A stretch of DNA of 64,000 nt, from NCBI RefSeq assembly GCF_902706605.1, contig NZ_CACSLH010000001.1, positions 207,411 through 271,410 on the forward strand. The letters are read 5' to 3'. Source of the DNA: Enterococcus sp. CSURQ0835. Its GTDB lineage: Bacteria; Bacillota; Bacilli; Lactobacillales; Enterococcaceae. Each line of letters starts with the position of its first letter. Positions within the stretch are counted from its first letter, which is position 1. Under the pieces are notes generated by a model, which saw only the letters and a program-made list of their open reading frames with translations, was not told the origin of the DNA and searched no databases. Both the position numbers and the translations under genes were made by a program. Shown piece by piece: positions 52,114-61,853 of this stretch.

Positions 52114-54633
52114 TTGAGTCACGAAAAAAAATCGAATAAAAAGAAACGGACTACCCCGACACCGGCTACGCGTTTGGGTCCAGTTTTTCATATCAACGTC
52201 GCGTTAAAAGTCATCAAGTCACTGCTGTTGGTTTTTATCGTCACTTTATTTTTAGGTGGTATGTTAGTTGCTGGGATCGGTACGGGTTATTTTGCTTGTT
52301 TAGTGGAAGGAACGCCGACACCGACGAAAAAAGAAATCAAACAAAAAGTCGGCGACGTCGCAGAATCATCTAAGTTGTTGTACGCTGACAATCGCACGAT
52401 CGCTTCGATCACATCTGATCCGGTCCGTGACAAAGTCAAATCTGACGAGATCTCGCCTTGGGTCAAAAAAGCAATCGTCTCGACTGAAGATGAATACTTT
52501 TATAAGCACCACGGTGTCGTACCAAAAGCGGTCGTCCGCGCGTTGTTAGGCGAACTAGTTGGTTTTGGCGCAGGCTCTGGGGGTTCAACCTTGACCCAGC
52601 AGTTAGTCAAACAGCAAGTGTTGACCAGTGAGACTTCTTTTAAACGAAAAGCCAATGAGATCTTACTAGCGTTAGACGTGGAAAAATATTTATCTAAAGA
52701 TGAGATCTTGACCGCGTATTTAAACATCTCACCATTTGGTCGCAACAACAAAGGCCAAAACATTGCGGGGGTAGAAGAAGCGGCAGTCGGATTGTTCGGC
52801 ATCCACGCAGCTGATTTGAATTTACCGCAAGCTGCTTTTATCGCCGGTCTCCCTCAAAGCCCGATCGTCTACACGCCTTACACAAGCACGGGGGATTTGA
52901 AAGATGATTATTCGATCGGGATGGATCGGAAAGATAATGTATTGTTCAACATGTATCGTCAAAAGCGGATCACTAAAAAACAATACGATGAAGCTAAGCA
53001 ATACGATCTATCAAAAGATTTTCAATCACGGGAAGAACGTCAAAGTGAAAAACACGGTTTCTTGTATTACACCGTCTTCAATCAAGCGGTCGACATCATT
53101 GCCAAACAATTGGCCGATGAAGATAAAGTCAGCGCAAAAGATTTCAACACGACGCCTGTTTACAACCGGTATGTCGAACTAGCAAAAACAAAAATGCAAA
53201 ACCAAGGGCTGCAAGTCCACTCAACGATCAACAAGGATGTTCATGACGCGATGCAGCTGGCTGTCTCTGAAGCTGGCGATTACCTCGATGACAGTTCCAG
53301 TGAGACGACGGAAACCGGGAATGTCTTAATGGACAATCAGACCGGAAAAATTTTAGGTTTCATCGGCAGTCGAAATTATAATAAAAACCAAAACAATCAC
53401 GCCTTTGACACGAAACGTCAAGCTGGCTCTTCCATCAAACCGATCTTAGTTTATGGTCCAGCGATCGACCAAGGCTTGATCGGTTCTGAAACCCGAGTCG
53501 CGGATTATCCGATGCGTTACAAACGGGGCGAAAATGCTGGTAAGCAATTGGAAAATGCAGAAAACAAAGGTTCTAAAACTTTCCAAACTGTTCGCGAAGC
53601 CCTAGAAGAATCAACCAACATCCCTGCCTATCATGTCTACCAAGATCTATTGGAGAAAAAAGGCGGCGGCTCTGATCAGTTCGTCTACAATAATTATTTG
53701 AAGAAAATGAATTATCCCGCTTCCCATGACTGGGGCGTTGAAGCCGCACCGCTAGGAACGACCGACATGACGACGGCGACCCAAGTCAACGGGTTCCAAG
53801 CCTTGGCAAACGGCGGTGTGTATCAAGAAGGTTATGTGATCGACTCCATCACTGACAGTACCGGAAAAGAAATTTACAAACACAAAGCTAATCCGGTCCA
53901 AGTTTACTCACCGGCCACAGCTTCGATTATGAACAATTTGATGCGCAGTGTGATTGACGAAGAAAAAACGACGCCTTTCAAAAGTTTGTTGAGCGGTGTC
54001 AGTTATCCGCTAAGCACTGCAGATTGGGTCGGAAAAACTGGGACGACAGATAACTACGTCGATAACTGGTTAGTCGTCTCAACTCCAGGAATTACATTAG
54101 GCGGTTGGACTGGGCGCGATGATAACAAACCGATGGATGATAATGCCGGCACGCGAACTGCGAATTTTATGGCGTACTTAGCCGGTCGCATCTATAGCGT
54201 TGATCCGGATATTTTCAAGACCGATGAGAAATTCAAACTCACCGACGATGTCCAAAAATCAAAAGTCTCTTCCTTTACCGGTTTGCAACTGCAACCAAAA
54301 ACCGTCACGACGGATACTGGCTCTAGCTACTCTGATCCAGGTAAAGAAAAAACGTCTTACTGGGCGAAAGATGGTCCAGGAGCAAATGCCTATGAATTTG
54401 GGATCGGAGGCACCTCCGATGATTATCGCGATTATTGGGCGAAACGCAATCAAAGCAGCAGTAGCCGCAAAACGAGCAATCGGACTTCCAGCAATGATGA
54501 GGAAGACGATGACGATACGGAGACGAACACGAACCAAAATCAAAACACGAATCAGTACAACAATAATCAATCCAACAATAATCAGTACAACAACCAATAC
54601 AACCAATACAATCAATACAACTATGGTCAATAA
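52114..54633 (+). CDS. Class A penicillin-binding protein (PBP1b-type)
   Basis: A bifunctional peptidoglycan synthase of 839 aa. A cytoplasmic basic start and one membrane helix (about 35-60) precede the GT51 domain (TEDEYFYKHHG, GGSTLTQQLVKQQ) and the transpeptidase (SSIK around residue 445 with the SxxK serine, STN motif in EESTNIPAYH, KTG in GKTGTTD). The last ~45 residues are Asn/Gln/Tyr-rich after an Asp/Glu run. TTG 52114 is chosen because GAGGTG lies 6 nt upstream; GTG 52105 overlaps that site. It is monocistronic. Confidence 0.93.
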   Translation: MSHEKKSNKKKRTTPTPATRLGPVFHINVALKVIKSLLLVFIVTLFLGGMLVAGIGTGYFACLVEGTPTPTKKEIKQKVGDVAESSKLLYADNRTIASITSDPVRDKVKSDEISPWVKKAIVSTEDEYFYKHHGVVPKAVVRALLGELVGFGAGSGGSTLTQQLVKQQVLTSETSFKRKANEILLALDVEKYLSKDEILTAYLNISPFGRNNKGQNIAGVEEAAVGLFGIHAADLNLPQAAFIAGLPQSPIVYTPYTSTGDLKDDYSIGMDRKDNVLFNMYRQKRITKKQYDEAKQYDLSKDFQSREERQSEKHGFLYYTVFNQAVDIIAKQLADEDKVSAKDFNTTPVYNRYVELAKTKMQNQGLQVHSTINKDVHDAMQLAVSEAGDYLDDSSSETTETGNVLMDNQTGKILGFIGSRNYNKNQNNHAFDTKRQAGSSIKPILVYGPAIDQGLIGSETRVADYPMRYKRGENAGKQLENAENKGSKTFQTVREALEESTNIPAYHVYQDLLEKKGGGSDQFVYNNYLKKMNYPASHDWGVEAAPLGTTDMTTATQVNGFQALANGGVYQEGYVIDSITDSTGKEIYKHKANPVQVYSPATASIMNNLMRSVIDEEKTTPFKSLLSGVSYPLSTADWVGKTGTTDNYVDNWLVVSTPGITLGGWTGRDDNKPMDDNAGTRTANFMAYLAGRIYSVDPDIFKTDEKFKLTDDVQKSKVSSFTGLQLQPKTVTTDTGSSYSDPGKEKTSYWAKDGPGANAYEFGIGGTSDDYRDYWAKRNQSSSSRKTSNRTSSNDEEDDDDTETNTNQNQNTNQYNNNQSNNNQYNNQYNQYNQYNYGQ

Positions 54634-54634
54634 G

Positions 54635-54669
54635 CAAAAAATAGAGCCCACTCGCGGCTCTATTTTTTG
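54635..54669 (+). terminator. Terminator of the PBP gene
   Basis: AAAAAATAGAGCC / GGCTCTATTTTTT, 7-nt loop. Confidence 0.92.
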
Positions 54670-54811
54670 TAAACTCGTGACGAAACCTCAGTACGATCGC
54701 TGATTTTACAAGTGTCAAAATGTTTTGACACCGCCAAACCAGTAATGTCCAAGACTTTAGCTAGTCACGGCTGACTAATTCACTTAAATTAAAGTTAAAG
54801 GAGCGTTGACG

Positions 54812-55384
54812 ATGCAACTACCACAACAAATCAAAAAACTTCGGGAACAGGCAGGATTTTCCCAAACGGAATTAGCCGAAAAAATTTATGTCTCGCGCCA
54901 GACGATCTCCAACTGGGAAAATGAACGCAGCTATCCCGATGTGGCGAATTTATTGTTGCTGAGTGTCTTATTCAACGTTTCGTTAGATGAATTAGTCAAA
55001 GGAGACGTGGACAGCATGAAGAAAAAAATTAAAAGTAAGCAGGAAATGAACATCTGGACGTGGGTGATGATCATAGCGATCGTAGCAGAAAGTTTAGCGG
55101 GTGTGCCGGCGGTTTTAACTTTTGGCTTAGGTGGCGGCTTAGCCCTCGTCTTTCCGATCTTTCTCGTTTCCATGTTCGCAGCGTTCAAATTGGAGCAGTT
55201 CAAAAAAAATAATGACTTAAAAACGTACGCTGAGATCGTGGCTTTTTATGAAGGGCGAACACTTCCCGCTAGAAAATCACCGACTGGAATCGATTGGAAA
55301 AAAATCGGGGCTGCCTGCCTCATCATGCTGATCGTCGCTGCGTTAAGTCTATTTAGTTTCTGGATCTTTTGGGTTGCCACCTAG
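54812..55384 (+). CDS. XRE-family regulator with C-terminal membrane segments
   Basis: A 190-aa protein. Residues 1-65 form a Cro/CI-type helix-turn-helix (FSQTELAEKIYVSRQTISNWENERSYP). A basic linker is followed by two membrane helices (about 85-120) and another at the C-terminus (AACLIMLIVAALSLFSFWIF). Such membrane-tethered XRE proteins are common in Firmicutes; the target genes are not known. ATG 54812 has AAAGGAG 8 nt upstream, preferred to TTG 54806. Convergent with ccpA. Confidence 0.82.
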   Translation: MQLPQQIKKLREQAGFSQTELAEKIYVSRQTISNWENERSYPDVANLLLLSVLFNVSLDELVKGDVDSMKKKIKSKQEMNIWTWVMIIAIVAESLAGVPAVLTFGLGGGLALVFPIFLVSMFAAFKLEQFKKNNDLKTYAEIVAFYEGRTLPARKSPTGIDWKKIGAACLIMLIVAALSLFSFWIFWVAT

Positions 55385-55397
55385 ATCAGTCGCCACT

Positions 55398-55437
55398 AAA
55401 AAATGTGCCGCCGTTTCAAAACGGGGCACATTTTTTT
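55398..55437. terminator. Bidirectional terminator between XRE gene and ccpA
   Basis: AAAAATGTGCC..CCGTTT / ACGG..GGCACATTTTT hairpin with T-runs on both sides. Confidence 0.85.
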
Positions 55438-55447
55438 AGTCATATTT

Positions 55448-56449
55448 TTATTTGGTCGTTCCTTTTTCGTCGATGCCATGAGGAAGTAAGATCGTTTTTT
55501 CTTCGACTTCTTCTTTGTTCATCATCTTCGTTAACAGACGCATCGCAACCGCACCGATGTCATATAACGGTTGTGTGATCGAGGTCAACCGAGGACGCGC
55601 CACTTCAGTTAACAATGAATCATTGCTGGTGATGATCTCGAAATCTTCAGGAACTTTGATCCCTTTGTCTAATAAACCATCTAAGATCCCGATCGCTAAT
55701 TCATCGTCCGTCACGTAAGCCGCTGTCGCACCACTGTTCAATAAACGATCGACTAAATTCAAACCGTCTTTGAAATTGTAGCTTGCTTCAAACACTAAGC
55801 CTTCATTATACGTCAAATCATTTTCAGTCAAGGCTGCTTTATAACCGCCCATCCGTTCTTGCCCATTGATTTCATCGATCAACGCGCCGCTGACAAACGC
55901 AACTTTTTGATTGCCATGTTTAGCTAACAAATCCACCGCTTCTTTGGCCGCTGCCGCGTAATCAATGTTGACACTACCGACTTGCGCATCTGGATCGATC
56001 GAACCAGCTAAGACGATCGGCGTTTTTGAACGTGAAAATTCAGCCCGCACTTCATCGGTAATGCGATGACCCATGAAGATCACGCCATCGACTTGTTTCG
56101 CTAACAAATTATTCAAGACGTTGACTTCTTTTTGCGTCTCACCATCTGAATTAGCTAAGATAATATTATACTTATACATCGTCGCAATGTCATCGATCCC
56201 GCGGGCCAATGAAGCAAAAAACATATTGCTGACATCCGGGATGATCACCCCGACCGTCGTCGTTTTTTTGCTAGCTAGTCCTCGCGCTACCGCATTTGGT
56301 CGATAATCTAAGCGATCGATCACTTCCAGCACTTTTTTACGCGTCGTTGGTTTGACATTTGGATTGCCATTGACCACTCGCGAAACAGTTGCCATTGAAA
56401 CATTTGCTTCACGGGCAACATCATAAATTGTAATTGTTTGTTTTTCCAT
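55448..56449 (-). CDS. ccpA: Catabolite control protein A
   Basis: A 333-aa LacI/GalR-family master regulator of carbon catabolite control; it works with Ser46-phosphorylated HPr, made by HprK (62805). Helix-turn-helix YDVAREANVSMATVSRVVNG at the start, hinge YRPNAVARGLASKK and a ligand-binding domain with a CcpA-like end (IGAVAMRLLTKMMNKEE). ATG 56449 has GGGGGAAAG upstream; the extension to 56491 is unsupported. Divergent from pepQ, with cre-like sites in between that may give autoregulation. Confidence 0.95.
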   Translation of the reverse strand: MEKQTITIYDVAREANVSMATVSRVVNGNPNVKPTTRKKVLEVIDRLDYRPNAVARGLASKKTTTVGVIIPDVSNMFFASLARGIDDIATMYKYNIILANSDGETQKEVNVLNNLLAKQVDGVIFMGHRITDEVRAEFSRSKTPIVLAGSIDPDAQVGSVNIDYAAAAKEAVDLLAKHGNQKVAFVSGALIDEINGQERMGGYKAALTENDLTYNEGLVFEASYNFKDGLNLVDRLLNSGATAAYVTDDELAIGILDGLLDKGIKVPEDFEIITSNDSLLTEVARPRLTSITQPLYDIGAVAMRLLTKMMNKEEVEEKTILLPHGIDEKGTTK

Positions 56450-56530
56450 TATCTTTCCCCCGTCTTTTTTCTTGTTTTCAGAAAAAGTCATTTACATTTC
56501 CTAAAGATAATAGCATTTCCTTTCTTGCAT

Positions 56531-56544
56531 TGCAACCGTTTTTA
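56531..56544. promoter_or_regulatory. cre-like site 1 in ccpA-pepQ region
   Basis: TGCAACCGTTTTTA fits the cre pattern TGNAANCGNTNNCA at all but one fixed position. Lies between the ccpA and pepQ promoters. Confidence 0.45.
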
Positions 56545-56564
56545 TCTAACTTAAGAGTTTTTTT

Positions 56565-56578
56565 TGGAAGCGTTTCAG
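56565..56578. promoter_or_regulatory. cre-like site 2 in ccpA-pepQ region
   Basis: TGGAAGCGTTTCAG keeps the TGNAANCGNT part of the cre pattern but not the last two bases; just upstream of the pepQ -35. Confidence 0.5.
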
Positions 56579-56585
56579 ATATTAG

Positions 56586-56614
56586 TTTGAAGAAATAAAC
56601 ACTAGTGTTACAAT
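56586..56614 (+). promoter_or_regulatory. pepQ promoter
   Basis: TTTGAA (56586-56591), 17-bp spacer, TACAAT (56609-56614). Confidence 0.7.
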
Positions 56615-56645
56615 AAATCTAGATCAAATGGAAAGAAGGGTTCTC

Positions 56646-57746
56646 ATGAATCAAGAAAAAGTCAAAGAATTACGCAATTGGATGGAAAAAAACGGAGTCG
56701 AGCTCGCTTACATCTCAGACCCAAGCCATATCGGTTATTTTTCCGGCTTTGAGTCAAATCCAATGGAACGCATCTTAGCTTTATTCATTCCACTAGAAAA
56801 AGAGCCATTCCTATTCGCACCGGGCCTTGAAGTTGAAGATGCCAAAGCCAGCTCATGGGAATATGACGTCATCGGCTACTTAGATAGTGAAGATCCTTGG
56901 AAGATCATCGTCGAAGAGATCAAAAAACGCTACGGTGCACCGAAAAAAATGGCATTAGAAAAGGGCCAGCTCGTCTTAGATCGCTACCAAAAATTAGTCG
57001 ATGCGTTTACGGGAACTGATTTTTCTGCAGATATGACGCCACTGATCCAACAACTTCAACTATATAAGACTGAAGAAGAATGTCAAAAATTGATCCAAGC
57101 CGGCTCCACTGCTGACTTAGCCTTTGAGATCGGTTTTAAATTAGTCAAACCCGGCGTGACAGAAGAAACGATCGTCGCAGAAATCGAATATGAATTGAAA
57201 AAACAAGGGATCAAACAAATGTCCTTCCCAACTGAAGTTTTAGCCGGACCAAATGCTGCTAGCCCCCACGGTTCTCCAGGTAAAAACACAGTCAAAGAAA
57301 ATGAATTAGTTTTATTTGACCTTGGGACGATCGTCAACGGCTACTGTTCTGACGCTACTCGGACGGTAGCATGCGGCAAACCATCAGACCACCGGAAAAA
57401 AATCTTTGAGATCGTCTATGAAGCGCAAATGAAAGCCCAAGCTGCGATCAAACCGGGCATCACTGCCGCGCAATTAGACAAGATCGCTCGCGATGTTATC
57501 GAAGGCTACGGCTACGGTGAATACTTCAATCACCGTTTAGGCCACGGAATCGGGACGACGATCCACGAATTTCCTTCGATCGTTGCCGGCAATGACATGG
57601 AGATCAAAGAAGGTATGTGCTTCTCGATCGAACCAGGGATCTATTTGCCAAACGATGTGGGTGTCCGGATTGAAGACTGTGTCTATGTAACAAAAGACGG
57701 CTGCATTCCATTCACTAAAACACCAAAAGAATTAATCGTTTTATAA
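56646..57746 (+). CDS. pepQ: Xaa-Pro dipeptidase
   Basis: A 366-aa M24 metallopeptidase that splits Xaa-Pro dipeptides. The dinuclear metal ligands are visible: Asp in FDLGTIVNGYCSD, His in RLGHGIG, Glu in FSIEPGIY and Glu in VRIEDCVY. ATG 56646 has AGAAGG 6 nt upstream; 56628 does not. The divergent pepQ-ccpA pairing is typical of lactic acid bacteria. Confidence 0.93.
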   Translation: MNQEKVKELRNWMEKNGVELAYISDPSHIGYFSGFESNPMERILALFIPLEKEPFLFAPGLEVEDAKASSWEYDVIGYLDSEDPWKIIVEEIKKRYGAPKKMALEKGQLVLDRYQKLVDAFTGTDFSADMTPLIQQLQLYKTEEECQKLIQAGSTADLAFEIGFKLVKPGVTEETIVAEIEYELKKQGIKQMSFPTEVLAGPNAASPHGSPGKNTVKENELVLFDLGTIVNGYCSDATRTVACGKPSDHRKKIFEIVYEAQMKAQAAIKPGITAAQLDKIARDVIEGYGYGEYFNHRLGHGIGTTIHEFPSIVAGNDMEIKEGMCFSIEPGIYLPNDVGVRIEDCVYVTKDGCIPFTKTPKELIVL

Positions 57747-57775
57747 AATGAGTAAGCGAGCAACGCTTAAAACTC

Positions 57776-57825
57776 AAACGGCTTGTTCTTAGCAATCGAC
57801 TAAGCGCAAGCCGTTTCTTTTTTTG
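57776..57825 (+). terminator. Terminator of pepQ
   Basis: AAACGGCTTG / CAAGCCGTTT stem around a smaller inner hairpin (TTAG / CTAA), then seven T. Confidence 0.85.
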
Positions 57826-57853
57826 TTATACTTGTTTTTGAAAGGATGATCCG

Positions 57854-58480
57854 ATGAAACAACCACTTGCTCCACTCCTCACCCCACCAATTCAAACAGA
57901 TTTTTATTTGGAAGACGAAGCGTTGTTCGAACAACTAGCAGCCGAAAATTTTGATTACAGTTACTTGACGTGTCGAAATTTAGTTTTGCACGATGCCCTC
58001 TTAAAACGTGTGACTTTGCAAAAGTCGCGCTTAGAACGCTTTGAAGCCAGTAACGTGATTTTTCGCCAATGTGATTTTTCGAATTTAGAACTACTGGGTG
58101 CTAGTCTCCACCAAGTGTGGTTCGATCAATGCAAATTGACCGGCGCTAACTTCGCGGAAAGTTATTTACGTGACTGTCGTTTTACAGATTGTGTCGCAGA
58201 TTTTACTTCTTTTAGCCAGACGAATCTAAACGTTACCGCCTTTGAAACTTGTCGGCTGACAGAAGCAGAATTTTATCACAGCCGCTGGAAAGATCTCACG
58301 CTACAACATTGTGAATTGACCCGCAGTAATTGGTCAGCTACTAAACTGGCGCAATTAGATTTTTCCAGTAATCAGTTTGACGCGATCGCAGTCAGCCAAG
58401 AACAATTAAAAGGCGCCATCGTTACACCGGAACAAGCGCTCGTCTTCGCTCGCGGACTAGGATTAGTGATCAAATTGTAA
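57854..58480 (+). CDS. Pentapeptide-repeat protein
   Basis: A 208-aa protein whose residues about 35-175 follow the five-residue A(D/N)LxX repeat (for example GANFAESYLRDCRF, DFTSFSQTNLNV, ATKLAQLDFSSNQF), which folds as a right-handed quadrilateral beta helix. The loops and length (about 200-210 aa) resemble enterococcal Qnr-like proteins that protect gyrase, but quinolone protection cannot be claimed from this. The ATG follows GGATG-type bases weakly. Monocistronic. Confidence 0.78.
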   Translation: MKQPLAPLLTPPIQTDFYLEDEALFEQLAAENFDYSYLTCRNLVLHDALLKRVTLQKSRLERFEASNVIFRQCDFSNLELLGASLHQVWFDQCKLTGANFAESYLRDCRFTDCVADFTSFSQTNLNVTAFETCRLTEAEFYHSRWKDLTLQHCELTRSNWSATKLAQLDFSSNQFDAIAVSQEQLKGAIVTPEQALVFARGLGLVIKL

Positions 58481-58500
58481 ACTACATTTTCAAACGTAAA

Positions 58501-58546
58501 ACATCAGCCCCTCACAGCAAACACTTCGGCTGTGAGGGGCTGATGT
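58501..58546. terminator. Perfect 18-bp hairpin between pentapeptide and YtxH genes
   Basis: ACATCAGCCCCTCACAGC / GCTGTGAGGGGCTGATGT with a 10-nt loop, between convergent genes. It is unusually strong, but the T-run is poor on both sides. Confidence 0.75.
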
Positions 58547-58557
58547 TGTTCATAACT

Positions 58558-59160
58558 TTATTTTTCCATTGAATCAGGATTGTTTTGTTCAACATTTTCT
58601 TTTAGTTCTTCGATTTTCGCTTCGACTTTTTCAGCTTTGGCGTCCGCTTTATCGGCAGCCTTGTCGTTAGGATCAACTTTGTCTTTGACCTCAGCTTTAC
58701 CCGCGTTGACTTCGTGTTGCATGTCTTCTTTTGCTTCTTTAGCATCGATTACGATATCATCTGACTCATCGATCACTTCATCTTTGACATCGTCAGCAGC
58801 TTTGCGGAAACGATCTGATAATTCACTCGTTTGATCTTTCAAATCATCTTTGGCATCGTCTTTGATCCCTTTGACGTTTCCGGCTGTGTTGCTCGCTTTT
58901 TCTTTGACAGAAGAAGCTAAGTCACTCGCTTGACTTTGGATATTGCTGGCGCGATCTTTCACCACTGAACCGACTTCGCTACCTTTTGATTTTAGATCTT
59001 CTGTATAACTTGAAGCTTGATCTTTCAAATCATCGGTCTTGCTAGCTAGATCATCTCGTAGTTCTTTCCCTGATTTTGGTGCAAACAATAATGCTGCGGC
59101 TGCGGCTGCAACCCCACCGATCATTGCTCCTGCTAAAAATCCACCTGTTTTTTTACCCAT
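58558..59160 (-). CDS. YtxH-domain stress-type protein
   Basis: A 200-aa protein starting with a glycine/alanine-rich membrane segment (GGFLAGAMIGGVAAAAAALLFAPKSGKELR) that is the YtxH motif, followed by a long highly charged Asp/Lys/Ala/Ser helical region (several ~11-residue repeats: SDLASSVKEKAS, DDAKDDLKDQTS) resembling LEA/apolipoprotein-like stress proteins. It probably sits at the membrane. Operon with the DUF948 gene, 14 nt apart. Confidence 0.82.
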   Translation of the reverse strand: MGKKTGGFLAGAMIGGVAAAAAALLFAPKSGKELRDDLASKTDDLKDQASSYTEDLKSKGSEVGSVVKDRASNIQSQASDLASSVKEKASNTAGNVKGIKDDAKDDLKDQTSELSDRFRKAADDVKDEVIDESDDIVIDAKEAKEDMQHEVNAGKAEVKDKVDPNDKAADKADAKAEKVEAKIEELKENVEQNNPDSMEK

Positions 59161-59174
59161 CTTACTGATCCCTC

Positions 59175-59615
59175 CTATAAGTTTGTTTGATTAGCGGTCT
59201 GCTTCCGGCCTTTAAAATATTTGATCGTAGACTGGCCGACTTTTCCTGCGACTTTGACTTTTGATTTGCCTTTGCCGACTGAGCCAACTTTGCCAATGAG
59301 CCCTCGACTAGCTGAATTCAGATCGGTCACGCTCTCACTTAAGTCAGCGACCGCTTGGAACAACGGGTCGATCGTCTCGACTTTCCCATTGACATCATTT
59401 AATAAATGATTGCTTTTAACGAGCAGACCTTCCACTTGGTGCATCAAAACATCGACATCTTTCGTCAAAACATCGATCGTGTTGTTCGCTTCTTTGACCG
59501 TCGTATCGACTTTTGACATCGTCTTTGAGACTTGCATCAGCAAACGCACGATAAAAATAACTAACACTACAAAGGCGATTGCCGCAATCAACGCAGCGAT
59601 TTCCCCTCCACTCAT
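59175..59615 (-). CDS. DUF948 membrane protein
   Basis: A 146-aa protein with one N-terminal helix (ALIAAIAFVVLVIFIVRLLMQ) and a coiled-coil-forming region (VKEANNTIDVLTKDVDVLMHQVEGLLVKSNHLL). This is the DUF948 pattern, and the gene commonly sits with YtxH genes in Gram-positives. A basic C-terminus (KGKSKVKVAGKVGQ) follows. GGAG precedes the start. Function unknown. Confidence 0.85.
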   Translation of the reverse strand: MSGGEIAALIAAIAFVVLVIFIVRLLMQVSKTMSKVDTTVKEANNTIDVLTKDVDVLMHQVEGLLVKSNHLLNDVNGKVETIDPLFQAVADLSESVTDLNSASRGLIGKVGSVGKGKSKVKVAGKVGQSTIKYFKGRKQTANQTNL

Positions 59616-59795
59616 CTGATCACTCCTTCAGGATTTATATGATTTCAAAAAATAATCCTCTTATTCTGACTATTATTATATCATTTCTAATGAAAATCAC
59701 AAAAGTAAACCCTTGCGGAAGCTGAAAAAACAACTCGTAAAACCTTGCTGGTCATTTATTTTTTGAAACACCACTAACAAAGCAAAAGTTATATA

Positions 59796-59835
59796 ACAAA
59801 AACTCACTATTTTGATCAAAATAGTGAGTTTTTGT
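59796..59835. terminator. Perfect 40-bp palindrome / terminator after galU
   Basis: ACAAAAACTCACTATTTTGA and its exact complement form a continuous palindrome around GATC. It lies 35 nt past the galU stop and carries T-runs in both directions. Confidence 0.85.
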
Positions 59836-59869
59836 GCTACACAGCCTTCGAGCAAGTCTAGAGCTGTGC

Positions 59870-60787
59870 TTATTTATTTTTTTTCGGTTTAGCTTCTGGA
59901 GCTTCCGCCGCTAATTTTTTTCCAGTCTCAATGATGTAGTTTCGCAATTGGTCTTTGATCTCAGGATGATGCAAGCCATATTCGATACTGGTAGTCATGA
60001 AACCAAATTTGTCCCCAACATCGAAACGTTTGCCGGTAAATTCATGGGCGAAGACCCGTTGCGTTTTGTTCAAACGATCAATCGCATCAGTCAATTGAAT
60101 CTCATTGCCGGCTCCTGGTTGTTGCGTAGCTAAGATCTCAAAAATTTCTGGGGTCAACAAGTAGCGGCCGATGATCGCCAAATTACTTGGAGCTTTTTCT
60201 GGTGCTGGTTTTTCCACGAAGTTTTTGACATTGAATACGCCTTTTTCCACTTCTTCACCAGGATTAATGATCCCATATTTTGACGTTTCTTCGTGGGGTA
60301 CGCGCATCACCGCGATCGTCGCCGCATGCGTCTTATCATAATCATTCATCAATTGTTTGGTCAGCGGCACGTTGTCTTCCATCAAATCATCGCCCAGCAT
60401 GACAACAAACGGTTCATTTCCAACAAACGCACGGGCTTGTAAGACTGCATCGCCTAAGCCACGGGGGTGTGATTGCCGAATGAAATGTAGATTGACATCG
60501 GTCGTCTCTTCGACTAATTTCAACAAATCAGTCTTACCCTTTTCTTTTAAATTCATTTCCAATTCGATATTCGCATCGAAATGGTCTTCGATCGGCCGTT
60601 TCGCTTTACCCGTCACGATCAAAATATCTTCGATCCCTGATTTAAGTGCTTCTTCTACGATAAATTGAATCGTTGGTTTATCGACAATCGGCAGCATTTC
60701 TTTGGCCATCGCTTTGGTCGCTGGTAAAAATCGCGTACCTAGGCCGGCTGCCGGGATCACCGCTTTTCTAACTTTTTCACAACACAT
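59870..60787 (-). CDS. galU: UTP-glucose-1-phosphate uridylyltransferase
   Basis: A 305-aa GalU that makes UDP-glucose. Nucleotidyl-transfer motif [20 protein letters not shown], substrate motif [41 protein letters not shown] 60787 is preferred to 60793, which abuts the AGGG ribosome site. The C-terminus is Lys/Pro-rich. Follows gpsA (19 nt), in the order hprK-lgt-gpsA-galU. Confidence 0.95.
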   Translation of the reverse strand: MCCEKVRKAVIPAAGLGTRFLPATKAMAKEMLPIVDKPTIQFIVEEALKSGIEDILIVTGKAKRPIEDHFDANIELEMNLKEKGKTDLLKLVEETTDVNLHFIRQSHPRGLGDAVLQARAFVGNEPFVVMLGDDLMEDNVPLTKQLMNDYDKTHAATIAVMRVPHEETSKYGIINPGEEVEKGVFNVKNFVEKPAPEKAPSNLAIIGRYLLTPEIFEILATQQPGAGNEIQLTDAIDRLNKTQRVFAHEFTGKRFDVGDKFGFMTTSIEYGLHHPEIKDQLRNYIIETGKKLAAEAPEAKPKKNK

Positions 60788-60806
60788 CGTCATCCCTGCC
60801 CTTCCG

Positions 60807-61826
60807 CTATTTTAAAGTGAATTCATTTTCATTGGTGCCTTCTCTAGTCATCAGATCCGTGCACGCTTGTTTGACTTCTTTGCCATTGTATAACACATCA
60901 TAGATCGTTTCGGTGATCGGCATCGAAACATTCATCTGTTCCGAAAGTTCTTTAGCTGCTTTAGTCGTTGCCACACCTTCCACGATCATGCCCATATTGT
61001 CTAAGACTTCCGGCAATTTGTGACCTTTTCCTAATAAATTTCCCGCGCGCCAGTTCCGCGAATGGACTGATGTACACGTGACGATCAAATCACCAACGCC
61101 CGACAGCCCAATAAAGGTCAATGGGTTAGCTCCCATCGCCACCCCTAGCCGACTGATCTCAGCTAAACCGCGCGTCATGATCGCCGCTTTGGCATCGTCG
61201 CCATAACCTAAACCGTGAAGTGCACCGGCACCGATTGCGATGATATTTTTTAACGCAGCACCGGTTTCCACACCAATCACATCGTCATTCGTATAGATTC
61301 GCAAATAATCATTCATGAATAATTTTTGCACGTATAGCGCTAACTTTTCATCGCGACTGGCTGCCGTGATCGTTGTGATGTCATGCACGGCGACTTCTTC
61401 GGCGTGGCTTGGTCCAGAAAGCACCACAATTCCTTGGCGTTTTGCTTCGGGGATCTCTTCTTTCAACACTTCTGAGATCCGTTTATGGGTTTCTTGTTCC
61501 AAGCCTTTGCTGGCATGGATCACCACCGGTTTATTTTCGACGATTGCGCTGAATTGTTGCGCTACTGCACGGATCGCTTTAGTCGGTACTACAAATAAAA
61601 CAGCGTCGACATCTTTGATCGCAGCTTTTAATTCTTTCGTCGCTACGATACTTTCGGGGATCTTTAAGTCCGGTAAATAATGGCGATTCGTATGATACGT
61701 GTTGATCTCATCGATCTGGGCGGGGTTATTCCCCCAGATCCTTACTTCATGGCCATTTTCGGCTAAGACTTGTGCCAGTGCCGTCCCCCACGAACCCGGT
61801 CCTAAGACTGCAACTTTTTGTTTCAC
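60807..61826 (-). CDS. gpsA: Glycerol-3-phosphate dehydrogenase [NAD(P)+]
   Basis: A 339-aa enzyme that makes sn-glycerol-3-phosphate for phospholipids and lipoteichoic acid. NAD(P) motif [17 protein letters not shown], catalytic region [13 protein letters not shown], and [15 protein letters not shown] 61826 is taken as start because GGAGGAG lies about 6 nt upstream; the ORF open to 61907 adds unsupported residues overlapping a structured leader. Operon with galU. Confidence 0.95.
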   Translation of the reverse strand: MKQKVAVLGPGSWGTALAQVLAENGHEVRIWGNNPAQIDEINTYHTNRHYLPDLKIPESIVATKELKAAIKDVDAVLFVVPTKAIRAVAQQFSAIVENKPVVIHASKGLEQETHKRISEVLKEEIPEAKRQGIVVLSGPSHAEEVAVHDITTITAASRDEKLALYVQKLFMNDYLRIYTNDDVIGVETGAALKNIIAIGAGALHGLGYGDDAKAAIMTRGLAEISRLGVAMGANPLTFIGLSGVGDLIVTCTSVHSRNWRAGNLLGKGHKLPEVLDNMGMIVEGVATTKAAKELSEQMNVSMPITETIYDVLYNGKEVKQACTDLMTREGTNENEFTLK

Positions 61827-61853
61827 GCGTAGCTCCTCCTTTGATGTGGTTCC

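Noticed and set aside
54200..54703. Overlapping 167-codon frame in the PBP gene's 3' end
   Set aside because: It is a shadow of the repetitive Asn/Gln/Tyr codons, without a ribosome site or plausible composition.
57854..58480. Calling the pentapeptide protein a fluoroquinolone-resistance Qnr
   Set aside because: Length and repeats are similar, but no sequence-specific feature proves gyrase protection.
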